In this document: positions 26,679 to 34,622 of the stretch, in pieces | Numbering within the stretch: the stretch's first letter is position 1 | Layout of the letters: each line of letters begins with the position of its first letter | Assembly (NCBI RefSeq): GCF_028898845.1 | Contig: NZ_CP118574.1 | Coordinates: forward strand, 6,931,001 to 6,995,000 | Reading direction: 5' to 3' | DNA from: Streptomyces sp. WZ-12 | Lineage (GTDB): Bacteria; Actinomycetota; Actinomycetes; Streptomycetales; Streptomycetaceae | DNA length: 64,000 nucleotides | Translations under genes and position numbers: made by a program | The notes under the pieces: model-generated | The model's input: only the letters and a program-made list of their open reading frames with translations | The model's database searches: none | Told to the model about the DNA's origin: nothing

Positions 26679-27569
26679 TTATGCAGCCAGAGCTGCAGGT
26701 GGGGTCATGATGGTCTCGTACTCGATGGGGGTCAATCGGCCGAGGCGCATCTGGCGTCGGCGACGGTGGTAGGTCCGTTCGACCCAGGTCACGATCGCGA
26801 TCCGCAGCTCTTGCCGGGTCCGCCAGACGCGCCGGTCGAGGACGTTGTTCTGCAACAGCGCGAAGAAGCTCTCCATGGCCGCGTTATCGCCCGCCGCACC
26901 GACCCTACCCATCGAGCCGATCATGCGATGACGTGCGAGAAAAGCGACGAACTTCCGTGATCGGAACTGCGATCCGCGATCGGAATGAACAACGCACCCA
27001 GCGACCTGGCCGCGACGTGCGACGGCAGACTCCAGCGCGGCCACCGCGAGGCGGGACTTCATCCTGGAGTCGATGGAATAGCCCACGATGCGGCCCGAGT
27101 ACACGTCCTTGACCGCACACATGTACAGCTTGCCCTCACCGGTCGCATGCTCCGTAATATCCGTCAGCCACAGACGGTTCGGGGCACCGGCGGTGAAGTT
27201 CCTGCACACACGGTCGTCGTGGACAGGCGGGCCGGCCTTGGTGTTCTTCCCACGGCCCCTCTGTTTGCCGAACACGCTCAACCAGCGGTTGTCGCGACAG
27301 ATCCGCCACCCGGTCCGCTCGGCCATCACCTGACCCGCGGCCCGCGCTTCGTCGACGAGGAACCAGTGCCCGAACTCGGGATCGTCCCGATGCGCGTCGA
27401 ACAGGGCGTTAGCCCGGTACGCCTCGGTCAGCTCGGCGTCGGTGACCGGACAGGCCAGCCACCGGTAGTAGGGCTGGCGAGCCAGTCCCAGTACCCGGCA
27501 CGTCACCGCCACCGGCACCCGCACGGGGGCATCGGCGGCGGCCAGCTCACGGACGAGCGGGTACATCAT
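26679..27569 (-). CDS. IS3-family transposase OrfB (DDE catalytic part)
   Basis: 296 residues from ATG 27569, overlapping the orfA stop. It contains an N-terminal HTH-like region (TCRVLGLARQPYYRWLA) and an rve integrase core with the DDE triad: Asp in RLWLTDITEHATGEGKLY, Asp in VVHSDRGSQFRS, and Glu in NAAMESFFALLQNNVLDRR. An AAAATGATG junction with orfA would allow a -1 frameshift to make the OrfAB fusion, or simple ATGA coupling. The reading frame also stays open upstream of the ATG, as expected for a fusion. Confidence 0.9.
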   Translation of the reverse strand: MMYPLVRELAAADAPVRVPVAVTCRVLGLARQPYYRWLACPVTDAELTEAYRANALFDAHRDDPEFGHWFLVDEARAAGQVMAERTGWRICRDNRWLSVFGKQRGRGKNTKAGPPVHDDRVCRNFTAGAPNRLWLTDITEHATGEGKLYMCAVKDVYSGRIVGYSIDSRMKSRLAVAALESAVARRGQVAGCVVHSDRGSQFRSRKFVAFLARHRMIGSMGRVGAAGDNAAMESFFALLQNNVLDRRVWRTRQELRIAIVTWVERTYHRRRRQMRLGRLTPIEYETIMTPPAALAA

Positions 27570-27859
27570 TTTGCCGGCAGGTTCGCCTGCGACAGATAGG
27601 CCGCAGCCCGCCTGAGGACCTCGTTCTCCTGCTCCAGCATCCGGATCCGCTTCCGGGCCTCGCGCAGCTCGGCCGACTCGCTCGTACTGGCTGCCGGCTG
27701 CACACCGTCGTCGGTGCCAGCACGGCGCAGCCACTTGGCCAACGAGGCCGGATGGACGCCGAAGTCAGCGGCCACCTGCTCCAGGGTGACGCCGGGCTCG
27801 CGGTTGCGCGCGACCTGCACGACGTCCTCGCGGAACTCCTTCGGATACGGCTTGGGCAT
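27566..27859 (-). CDS. IS3-family transposase OrfA (helix-turn-helix part)
   Basis: 97 residues. The N-terminal HTH (PYPKEFREDVVQVARNREPG, LEQVAADFGVHPASLAKWLR) is followed by a leucine-zipper-like coiled coil (ELREARKRIRMLEQENEVLR) typical of IS3 OrfA, which binds the element ends and dimerises. Confidence 0.9.
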   Translation of the reverse strand: MPKPYPKEFREDVVQVARNREPGVTLEQVAADFGVHPASLAKWLRRAGTDDGVQPAASTSESAELREARKRIRMLEQENEVLRRAAAYLSQANLPAK

Positions 27860-27901
27860 TGCGACATCCTTCCAGCCCGCCTCTCAGCGAGCCAGGTCAG
27901 G

Positions 27902-27928
27902 TGTCACCCAACCCTGCAGCAGACCCCT
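27902..27928 (-). repeat. Right terminal inverted repeat of the IS3 element
   Basis: On the minus strand it reads AGGGGTCTGCTGCA, GGGTT, GGGTGACA, matching the left repeat. It lies 43 bases beyond the orfA start codon. Confidence 0.8.
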
Positions 27929-28163
27929 CTTTCCTCGGCAGTGGACCCCAACACCCTCACCAACTCAGAGCCAACCGACTCTTCAAGCCCCGTCGGCGAC
28001 TGTGGCGAAGACGCGCTGCTGGATCTCTATTACTCACGTCAGCACCAGACGAACTCACCTCTCGCCCCGGGCGCCAACCGCCGATGCACGCCACCATCTC
28101 TTCCCACCTGTGCGCGTCTTGAGCTCGCGCCCCCGGAGCGATGCGCCGCCCGACGGTTTCCGT

Positions 28164-28358
28164 GTGGTCATCACCCCGCCCACACCCGAACTGAACCTGC
28201 CGGCCGCCGCAGCCCTGCTGCGCATTCTCACCCGCCACGCCACACGAACGCATCCCCACACCCCAGCAAGCGGAGACAGAACAGCTGGCGCTCTTCCCCG
28301 CCCCGAGCTATCCGTGGACGACCACCCCGACCACCAGCAGAAAGACCCCCGACCGTGA
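28164..28358 (+). CDS. Small protein coupled to the serine recombinase
   Basis: 64 residues from GTG 28164: VITPPTPELNLPAAAALLRI then LLRILTRHATRTHPH and a Pro/Asp-rich tail. Its TGA overlaps the recombinase GTG (GTGA), indicating coupling. Short proteins of this kind are often found just before large serine recombinases in Streptomyces (recall, not searched). It could be a recombination directionality or regulatory factor; no fold is evident. The preceding 27929-28163 holds no confident gene, though one frame encodes GEDALLDLYYSRQ and may be a remnant. Confidence 0.5.
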   Translation: MVITPPTPELNLPAAAALLRILTRHATRTHPHTPASGDRTAGALPRPELSVDDHPDHQQKDPRP

Positions 28359-30157
28359 CCGGCAACGAACCCCCTCTGCCATGGCTCCTCCCCGCACCCA
28401 CCACGGTCTCCGTAACGGCCACCGAGGACAAACGTCTGCGATCTGAGCTGAAGTTCGCCTTCTACGGACGGGTGTCCACCGAGGACCAGCAAGACCCCGA
28501 AGCCTCCCGCCAATGGCAACTTAGGCGCGCCCAGAGCCTGATCGAACCAGCCGGAGCAGCGATCACCACCGAGTATTTCGACATCGGCGCCACCCGGGCC
28601 CTGCCGTGGAAGCGGCGCCCGCACGCAGCCGACCTTCTCGCCGCGCTCGCCTCCCCGCAGCGCGGTTTCGACGCGGTGGTGATCGGTGAACCCCAGCGGG
28701 CCTTCTACGGCGCCCAGTTCGGCAACACCTTCCCCCTCTTCACCCACTACGGCGTCCCATTGTGGGTCCCAGAGGTCGGTGGCCCTATCGACGCGGACAA
28801 CGAGGCCCACGACCTGATCATGTCCGTGTTCGGCGGCATGTCCAAAGGCGAATGCAACCGCATCAAGGTCCGCGTCCACGCCGCCATGGCCGCCCAAGCC
28901 CTCACCGAAGGCCGCTACCTCGGCGGCCGCCCGCCCTACGGGTACCGGCTGCACGACCTAGGCCCGCACCCCAATCCAGCCAAGGCCGCCGACGGCAAAC
29001 GCCTCCACGGCCTCGAACCCGACCCCGAAACAGCCCCGATCGTCGTCCGCATCTTCAGCGAGTTCCTGCGCGGCCTGGGGCTCTTCGTCATCGCCGAGAG
29101 CCTCACCCGCGACACGATTCCCAGCCCTTCCGCCTACGACCGGGCCCGCAACCCCCACCGCGATGCCCGTGCTTGGGCCAAGAGCGCGGTCCGCGCCATC
29201 CTGACCAACCCCCGCTACACCGGCCGCCAAATCTGGAACAGACAAAGCAAGTTCGAGGTGCTCCTGGACATCGAGGATGTCTCCCTCGGCTACACCACCG
29301 CGATGCGCTGGAACACCCAGGACAAATGGATCATCTCCAAGAAGATCGTCCACACCCCGCTCATCGACGACGACACCTTCGCCCACGCCCAACAGCTACT
29401 ACACCGCCGCGCCCACACTGGTGCCGCCCACCCCGTCCACCGCACCCGCAACCCCTACCTCTACCGCGGCCGCATCACCTGCCACGCCTGCACGCGCCGG
29501 ATGCAGGCCCAGTGGTCACACGGCAACGCCTACTACCGCTGCCGCTTCCCTGAGGAATACGCGCTAGCCAACCGCATCCACCACCCCCGCAACGTCTACC
29601 TCCAAGAGAAGTGGATCACCCCACCACTCGACAACTGGCTCATCACCGTGTTCCAGCCCCACCGCCTCAACAACACCATCGACCTCATGGCCGCAGCCGC
29701 CCAGCCCGAGAGCTACCCAGCCCCCGCCGCGGCAGAAACCGCCCGCGCCCTCATCGCCGACTGCGACGCGAAACTCGCCACCCACCGCGCCGCCCTCGAA
29801 GCCGGCGCCGACCCCGTCGTCATCACGAAGTGGATCGCCGAAACCCAAGCCACACGCGCCCGCGCCGAATCCGACCTACGCACCGCCACCCACGGCACCC
29901 ACCCCCGCCGCATGACCCGCGACGAGATCGCCCGCCTCGTCCGCTCCATCAGCGACCTCGCCGCCGCCATCCACCAAGCCGACCCCGAAGACAAAGCCGA
30001 GATCTACCACCAACTCGGACTCCAGCTCACCTACACCCCCGGCCACCAAACCATCCACGCCGAGATCGCCCCCACGCCGCACGCCCTCAACAACGACAAA
30101 TCCCCACGGTTTCAGAGAAACCGTGGGGATTTGGTCCGTGTCCGAGGGGGGACTTGA
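28355..30157 (+). CDS. Large serine recombinase (integrase)
   Basis: 600 residues from GTG 28355. The resolvase-like catalytic domain (about 30-180) has FAFYGRVSTEDQQDPEASRQ, where the Ser of GRVS is the nucleophile, and FGGMSKGECNRIKVRVHAA at the long helix. A recombinase domain follows (GGRPPYGYRLHD; AVRAILTNPRYTGRQIWNR), then a zinc-ribbon region (ITCHACTRRMQAQWSHGNAY, with a third Cys in YYRCRFP) and a C-terminal coiled coil. This is the integrase class of phiC31-like phages and some integrative elements. Its final 20 or so codons pass through a perfect hairpin and the stop lies inside the 3' end of the tRNA-Leu gene, so the attachment site is likely here. The family is clear; the exact site is inferred. 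Confidence 0.85.
   Translation: MTGNEPPLPWLLPAPTTVSVTATEDKRLRSELKFAFYGRVSTEDQQDPEASRQWQLRRAQSLIEPAGAAITTEYFDIGATRALPWKRRPHAADLLAALASPQRGFDAVVIGEPQRAFYGAQFGNTFPLFTHYGVPLWVPEVGGPIDADNEAHDLIMSVFGGMSKGECNRIKVRVHAAMAAQALTEGRYLGGRPPYGYRLHDLGPHPNPAKAADGKRLHGLEPDPETAPIVVRIFSEFLRGLGLFVIAESLTRDTIPSPSAYDRARNPHRDARAWAKSAVRAILTNPRYTGRQIWNRQSKFEVLLDIEDVSLGYTTAMRWNTQDKWIISKKIVHTPLIDDDTFAHAQQLLHRRAHTGAAHPVHRTRNPYLYRGRITCHACTRRMQAQWSHGNAYYRCRFPEEYALANRIHHPRNVYLQEKWITPPLDNWLITVFQPHRLNNTIDLMAAAAQPESYPAPAAAETARALIADCDAKLATHRAALEAGADPVVITKWIAETQATRARAESDLRTATHGTHPRRMTRDEIARLVRSISDLAAAIHQADPEDKAEIYHQLGLQLTYTPGHQTIHAEIAPTPHALNNDKSPRFQRNRGDLVRVRGGT
30098..30132 (-). terminator. Perfect hairpin, likely terminator of tRNA-Leu
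   Basis: AAATCCCCACGGTTTC / GAAACCGTGGGGATTT, a perfect 16-bp stem with a 3-base loop, starts 7 bases beyond the tRNA 3' end on the minus strand and is followed by GTCGTTGTT. It also forms codons near the end of the recombinase gene. Confidence 0.75.
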
Positions 30158-30223
30158 ACCCCCACGCCCGATAAAGGGCACTAGCACCTCAAGCTAGCGC
30201 GTCTGCCATTCCGCCACCCGGAC
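30139..30223 (-). tRNA. tRNA-Leu(GAG)
   Basis: 85-base class II tRNA on the minus strand. Acceptor stem is GTCCGGG paired with CTCGGAC, discriminator A, CCA not encoded. The anticodon arm is CTAGC-TTGAGGT-GCTAG, giving anticodon GAG. The variable arm is long (GTGCCCTTTATCGGGCGT region) and the T arm reads GGGGGTTCAAGTCCCCC. The 3' end overlaps the recombinase stop codon, typical of an integration target. Confidence 0.95.
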
Positions 30224-30551
30224 AAGGTGTCTGTCGTTTCGGCCTCCGGGCCGTTCCGACGAGGAAAACAATAGCAAACCTTCGGGGGTGGTCGATCACG
30301 GGTGGTCGGAGGCGGGCGCACGCCTGTGACCAGGGCATGTCGGGAGTATTGCGGCCTTGGGCGAAGCGGGCGCGGGGTGGAGGATGGCGGTGGACCCCGC
30401 CGCGGAGGCTTTCGGGCGCACCGCGGCCGTGACGCACGAGGCGGCACGGTGAGCGAGCGCGGCAAGGGGGTCCCTCCGGCCGAGGGCCGGGGAGAGCCAT
30501 CGAGAGGTGCGAGCCCCGCGCACGCGGGGCCGAGCGAAGCGAGGTTTCAGC
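30224..30551 (+). other. Non-coding stretch between tRNA-Leu and the M20 peptidase
   Basis: 328 bases with no convincing gene. It should hold the tRNA promoter (minus strand) and the peptidase promoter. A GC-rich hairpin (CCCCGCGCACGCGGGG, about 30513-30528) lies close before the peptidase start and could shape its leader. Confidence 0.4.
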
Positions 30552-31877
30552 ATGAGCCAGTCGCAGCCGACCCGTACGGTCACCGGCGAGGACGAGGTCG
30601 TCGATCTGTGCCGCGACCTGATCAGGATGGACACCAGCAACTACGGGGACCACTCGGGGCCCGGGGAACGGGTCGCCGCCGAGTATGTCGCGGAGAAGCT
30701 GGCCGAGGTCGGCCTGGAGCCGCAGATCTTCGAGTCGCACAAGGGGCGCGCCTCGACCGTCGCGCGGATCGAGGGCGAGGACCGTTCGCGGCCGGCCCTG
30801 TTGATCCACGGGCACACCGACGTGGTGCCGGCCAACGCGGCGGACTGGACCCACCACCCGTTCTCCGGGGAGATCGCGGACGGATGCGTCTGGGGCCGCG
30901 GTGCGGTCGACATGAAGGACATGGACGCGATGACGCTGGCCGTCGTGCGGGACCGGCTGCGCACCGGGCGCAAGCCGCCGCGGGACATCGTGCTGGCGTT
31001 CCTCGCGGACGAGGAGGCCGGCGGCACCTACGGCGCGCGGTACCTCGTCGACAACCACCCCGACCTGTTCGAGGGGGTGACCGAGGCGATCAGTGAGGTC
31101 GGTGGGTTCTCGTTCACCGTCAACGAGAACCTGCGGCTCTACCTGGTGGAGACCGCCCAGAAGGGCATGCACTGGATGAAGCTGACCGTCGCCGGCACGG
31201 CCGGGCACGGTTCGATGATCCACCGGGACAACGCCATCACCGAACTGTCCGAGGCGGTCGGCCGGTTGGGGCGCTACGACTTCCCGGTGCGGGTGACCAA
31301 GACGCTGCGGTCCTTCCTGGACGAGCTCGGGGACGCGCTGGGCACCGAGCTGGACCCGGAGAACATGGACGAGACGCTGGCCAAGCTGGGCGGGATCGCC
31401 AAGCTGATCGGCGCCTCGCTGCGGAACACCGCCAACCCCACGCAGTTGGGCGCCGGTTACAAGGTCAACGTGATCCCGGGCGAGGCCACCGCGCACGTCG
31501 ACGGCCGCTTCCTGCCGGGTTACGAGGAGGAGTTCCTGGCGGACCTGGACCGCATCCTGGGGCCGCGGGTCAGGCGCGAGGACGTCCACGCGGACAAGGC
31601 GCTGGAGACCACCTTCGACGGCGCCCTGGTGGACGCCATGCAGTCGGCGCTCCAGGCCGAGGACCCGATCGCGCGGGCCGTGCCGTACATGCTCTCCGCG
31701 GGGACGGACGCCAAGTCCTTCGACGACCTCGGCATCCGCGGGTTCGGCTTCGCGCCGCTGAAGCTGCCGCCGGAGCTGGACTTCGCCGGAATGTTCCACG
31801 GCGTGGACGAGCGGGTGCCGGTGGACGGGTTGAAGTTCGGCGTGCGGGTTCTCGACCGGTTCATCGAGCAGAGTTGA
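30552..31877 (+). CDS. M20/M25/M40 family zinc metallopeptidase
   Basis: 441 residues from ATG 30552 (GAGGTTTCAGC upstream). Metal-site motifs of the family are all present: IHGHTDVVPANAADWTHHPF (His and Asp), GRGAVDMKDMDAMTLAV (bridging Asp), ADEEAGGTYGARYLV (catalytic Glu pair), and a dimerisation lid region between (GTAGHGSMIHRDNAI). Closest kinds are ArgE/DapE/carboxypeptidase G2-like enzymes that cleave amide bonds of N-acyl amino acids or dipeptides. The exact substrate is unknown. No signal peptide, so cytoplasmic. Confidence 0.88.
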   Translation: MSQSQPTRTVTGEDEVVDLCRDLIRMDTSNYGDHSGPGERVAAEYVAEKLAEVGLEPQIFESHKGRASTVARIEGEDRSRPALLIHGHTDVVPANAADWTHHPFSGEIADGCVWGRGAVDMKDMDAMTLAVVRDRLRTGRKPPRDIVLAFLADEEAGGTYGARYLVDNHPDLFEGVTEAISEVGGFSFTVNENLRLYLVETAQKGMHWMKLTVAGTAGHGSMIHRDNAITELSEAVGRLGRYDFPVRVTKTLRSFLDELGDALGTELDPENMDETLAKLGGIAKLIGASLRNTANPTQLGAGYKVNVIPGEATAHVDGRFLPGYEEEFLADLDRILGPRVRREDVHADKALETTFDGALVDAMQSALQAEDPIARAVPYMLSAGTDAKSFDDLGIRGFGFAPLKLPPELDFAGMFHGVDERVPVDGLKFGVRVLDRFIEQS

Positions 31878-32200
31878 CCGTTTTCCGTCCGTTCGATGTC
31901 GAATTGGCGATGTCGTTGTGAGTCGTTGCGCGTCGCTGGGTGCCCGTTGGGCGTCGTCGTGAGGTGGGTGGGCGTTGCGGAGTGCCCGGGCGCCAAAAGG
32001 CGGCGGTGAAACGGTTTTTCGGGACGGTCGATCGGGTTTCGCATGGGGAGTGGTAACGAAGTCGGCGCGAATTTCCTGCCTTTCGCGTTGACTTCGCTGG
32101 AACGAGTGAACGCCGCGATGTGTTCGTAGCTTCAACGGCCCGGCTTCGTTGAGGTTGTTGCGGTCCGCGGCTGGGACCGCATTGCCTACAAGGAGGAACC
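31878..32200 (+). promoter_or_regulatory. Upstream region of the chaplin gene chpH
   Basis: 323 bases with no gene. It ends with a strong ribosome-binding site, AAGGAGGAACC, at 32190-32200, immediately before the chpH ATG. It should carry the developmentally controlled chaplin promoter, but no clear -35/-10 pair was identified. Confidence 0.4.
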
Positions 32201-32434
32201 ATGATCAAGAAGGTCGTCGCCGTCGTTGCGGTCGCCGGTGGTCTCGTACTCACCGGTGCCGGCCTGGCCGTTGCCGACTCCGGAGTCCAGGGTGCCGCGG
32301 TGCGCTCCCCGGGTGTGCTCTCCGGCAACGTCGTTCAGGCGCCGGTACACGTTCCGGTGAACGTCTGTGGCAACACGATCTCCGTGGTCGGTCTGCTGAA
32401 CCCGTCCTTCGGCAACACCTGCGTGAACGGCTGA
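32201..32434 (+). CDS. chpH: Short chaplin ChpH
   Basis: 77 residues: a secretion signal (KKVVAVVAVAGGLVLTGAG, cleavage near AVADS) and one mature chaplin domain of about 50 residues. It has the two conserved Cys and the motifs SPGVLSGNVVQAPVHVPVN, CGNTISVVGLLNPSFGN. It closely resembles ChpH of S. coelicolor. Chaplins assemble into amyloid-like rodlets that lower surface tension so aerial hyphae can rise, and coat spores. Adjacent to a long chaplin gene, as in S. coelicolor. A strong ribosome-binding site fits high expression. Confidence 0.93.
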   Translation: MIKKVVAVVAVAGGLVLTGAGLAVADSGVQGAAVRSPGVLSGNVVQAPVHVPVNVCGNTISVVGLLNPSFGNTCVNG

Positions 32435-32478
32435 CGTTACTGACGGTGTATCCGGCCCCGTGCGGGCCGGCCCGGTAT

Positions 32479-32512
32479 GGCTCCGGAAGTGCCCCCTGGG
32501 CATTCCGGAGCC
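32479..32512 (+). terminator. Terminator between chpH and chpC
   Basis: Stem of GGCTCCGGAA(G)TGCCC with GGGCATTCCGGAGCC, one bulged base, 3-base loop. Suggests chpH is also transcribed alone. Confidence 0.6.
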
Positions 32513-32624
32513 TCTGGGTATTTTCGCGGGCGGGTGAACCTCCTCAAGAGACGGTCCGCGGAGAGTGATTCCACGGACTGCCATCCGCCGGCATTCCTGT
32601 AAGGCACAAGGCAGGGGAAGACTA

Positions 32625-33539
32625 ATGAGACAGGTCGCGAGAAAAGGCCTGATCACCATGGCGGCCGCAGGTGGCGTGCTCGCCATGGCCGCTGGGTACG
32701 CACACGCGGACTCCGCGGCCGCGGGTGGCGCGGCGCATTCGCCCGGCGTCGGCTCCGGCAACGCCGTCCAGGCGCCGATCGACGTTCCGGTCAACGTGTG
32801 CGGCAACACCGTCGATGTGGTCGGGGTGTTGAACCCGGCGTTCGGCAACAAGTGCGCGAACGCGTCGGGCGGGCACCACGGCCACGGTCAGCACGCAGGA
32901 CAGGGGCGTGAACACGACCAGGGCGGCAAGCACCGGCGGACGGCCGGCGGACACGGCGGTGCCACCGCCGTGGGCCGGGCGACCAACTCGCCCGGCATCG
33001 GCTCCGGCAACGTCGTCCAGGCGCCGATCGACGTTCCGGTCAACGTCTGCGGCAACAGCGTCGACGTGGTCGGCCTGCTGAACCCGACGTTCGGCAACGA
33101 CTGCGCCAACGTCTCGCCGACGAGCCCGGGTTACCCGCACCACCCCGGTCACCCGACGGGGCCAGGGCAGCCGCCGGAGCGGGGCCACCACCCCCGTGAC
33201 CACGGCAACCCGGAGCACCCCGGTCACCCGCAGACCGGGAAGCCGGAGCAGCCGGTTCACCAGGCGCAGCCGGTCCAACCGGTCCACCCCGGGCACCCGC
33301 ACCACCCCGGCAGCCCGCACGAGCCGCGGTCTGCCATGCCGGAGGCCCCGGGCGTGCGGACGCAGACCGTGCGCGCACCGCACACCCAGGTCGTCAGCAC
33401 CCCGCGGCGGGTTGAGCGGCACGAGCCGCAGCTCGCCCAGACCGGTGCCGGGGCGCTGGGTTACGCGGTTCCGCTCAGCGCCGGGATGTTGCTGGGCGGC
33501 GCGGTCCTCTACCGCCGGGCGCGTACTGCCGGTAGGTGA
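32625..33539 (+). CDS. chpC: Long chaplin with two chaplin domains and sortase signal (ChpC-type)
   Basis: 304 residues from ATG 32625 (GGGGAAG upstream). Signal peptide (about 1-29), first chaplin domain (about 35-75: HSPGVGSGNAVQAPIDVPVN), a His/Gly-rich spacer, second chaplin domain (about 118-160: SPGIGSGNVVQAPIDVPVN), then a spacer of about 110 residues very rich in Pro, His and Gly. The end has LAQTG, a membrane helix and RRARTAGR, a class E sortase signal for covalent wall attachment. This is the ChpA/B/C layout, and position next to chpH matches chpC. It anchors the chaplin layer to the wall. The spacer looks longer and more His-rich than usual. Confidence 0.9.
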   Translation: MRQVARKGLITMAAAGGVLAMAAGYAHADSAAAGGAAHSPGVGSGNAVQAPIDVPVNVCGNTVDVVGVLNPAFGNKCANASGGHHGHGQHAGQGREHDQGGKHRRTAGGHGGATAVGRATNSPGIGSGNVVQAPIDVPVNVCGNSVDVVGLLNPTFGNDCANVSPTSPGYPHHPGHPTGPGQPPERGHHPRDHGNPEHPGHPQTGKPEQPVHQAQPVQPVHPGHPHHPGSPHEPRSAMPEAPGVRTQTVRAPHTQVVSTPRRVERHEPQLAQTGAGALGYAVPLSAGMLLGGAVLYRRARTAGR

Positions 33540-33566
33540 TCGCCGGCGTCCGGTGACCGCATGACG

Positions 33567-33597
33567 GAGCGGGCCCCGTCCTCGACGGGGCCCGCTC
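33567..33597 (+). terminator. Bidirectional terminator after chpC
   Basis: Perfect 14-bp stem GAGCGGGCCCCGTC / GACGGGGCCCGCTC with a 3-base loop, between convergent chpC and the DUF5703 gene. Confidence 0.85.
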
Positions 33598-33622
33598 TCC
33601 CGTTCTCACGCGCGACCCGTGC

Positions 33623-33811
33623 TCACCACGTCGGGCGCGGCTGCCGGATGATCCGGCGGCGCAGTCGAACCCGCCGGCTGCCGTCGGGATTGAGCCGAAG
33701 TCGGTCCAACTCCCAGTGTCCGTACTCGGCATGGTCGGTGAGCAGGCGGGTGGTGGCCTTGCGGGAGACGCCCCGAGGCACGTACACATCGCAGAATTCG
33801 TATTCCGGCAT
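33623..33811 (-). CDS. DUF5703 family protein
   Basis: 62 residues: MPEYEFCDVYVPRGVSRKAT, LLTDHAEYGHWELDRLRL and an Arg-rich end (RRRIIRQPRPTW). Matches the small DUF5703 proteins found near the chaplin genes of Streptomyces. Function unknown. It is divergent from the next gene, with 47 bases between the two starts. Confidence 0.8.
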   Translation of the reverse strand: MPEYEFCDVYVPRGVSRKATTRLLTDHAEYGHWELDRLRLNPDGSRRVRLRRRIIRQPRPTW

Positions 33812-33858
33812 CGCATCTATTGTGCGGGACCGGCCCCGGTACGGATAGCGTCTGCACT

Positions 33859-34542
33859 ATGTCTGATGCTGCGCAGCCTTCCGCTGCCGAGGTACGTGCC
33901 GCCGCTGAGGCGGTCAAAGCCGCGCTGGACCGTCACCTCGACGCGGTCGAACGCCGCGCGGGGGCGGACGATCCCGCCGTCTACGCCGCGTTCGACGAAC
34001 TCGCCGCGGCTGCTGAGCGCTATGACGAGCTGCTCTACGACACCTACGACGAGGTCACCCCCTTCGAGATCCCCGGGAACGACACCCTGCCCGCCTACGC
34101 GGGTCCCGAGGAGCCGAGCACGCTGAGCGTGCTCATCCGGCGCGACTACACCGTCGCCAAGCCGCAGCGCCTGCTGCATCAGGCACAGCGCATCGCGGCC
34201 CTGGACCCGGACGCCGCCGACGACGCGACGGGCAACGCCCCGGACGCCGCCGCGCTGGTGGGCAGCAGCGTCTACGCCGCGCTCGGGGTGCTCTTCGGGG
34301 AGTACGAACCGGACGAGATCGCCTCCCGGCACAAGGAGTTCGGCCTGGAGGAGGGCGACTCCACGCTGTGGGTGGCGGCCGTCGACGAGCCGACCGAGCC
34401 GGGGGAGTGGCTGTCCGCGCCGTTCGACCAGGCCGATCCGCAGCGGGTGGTGTGCCGCTTCGACGTCAGCTCGGTCTTCGACGAGGAGCTCGACGACGAC
34501 GGGGACGACGATCTGCTGGAGCCGGCCGACCGGAGCCGGTGA
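33859..34542 (+). CDS. Conserved actinobacterial hypothetical protein
   Basis: 227 residues from ATG 33859. N-terminal half is helical and Ala-rich (AEAVKAALDRHLDAVERRAG); the middle has TLSVLIRRDYTVAKPQRLLH; the end is very acidic (FDEELDDDGDDDLLEPADRS). No membrane segment or known motif. The family is seen across Streptomyces next to these genes, with no assigned role. Confidence 0.75.
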   Translation: MSDAAQPSAAEVRAAAEAVKAALDRHLDAVERRAGADDPAVYAAFDELAAAAERYDELLYDTYDEVTPFEIPGNDTLPAYAGPEEPSTLSVLIRRDYTVAKPQRLLHQAQRIAALDPDAADDATGNAPDAAALVGSSVYAALGVLFGEYEPDEIASRHKEFGLEEGDSTLWVAAVDEPTEPGEWLSAPFDQADPQRVVCRFDVSSVFDEELDDDGDDDLLEPADRSR

Positions 34543-34574
34543 GGCACGGCCGTCGCTGAGGCACGGCGCAGCGG

Positions 34575-34615
34575 GCCCGCGGGACGGACGGCCAACGGGC
34601 CGTCGCCCCGCGGGC
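34575..34615 (+). terminator. Terminator between convergent genes
   Basis: Outer stem GCCCGCGGG / CCCGCGGGC (34575-34583, 34607-34615) enclosing an inner stem GACGGCC / GGCCGTC. It lies between the stops of the hypothetical gene and the RecD-like gene. Confidence 0.7.
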
Positions 34616-34622
34616 GGTGCGG

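Larger units (their letters stand above)
26645..27928 (-). mobile_element. IS3-family insertion sequence
   Basis: About 1.28 kb, with imperfect 27-bp terminal inverted repeats, beginning AGGGGTCTGCTGCA at both ends and sharing GGGTGACA further in. Two overlapping genes (orfA, orfB) on the minus strand encode an IS3-type transposase. No matching target duplication is seen (flanks GGT and CTT), and VirB4 does not resume on the right-hand side, so a deletion or rearrangement beside the IS is likely. Both transposase genes look intact. Confidence 0.88.
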
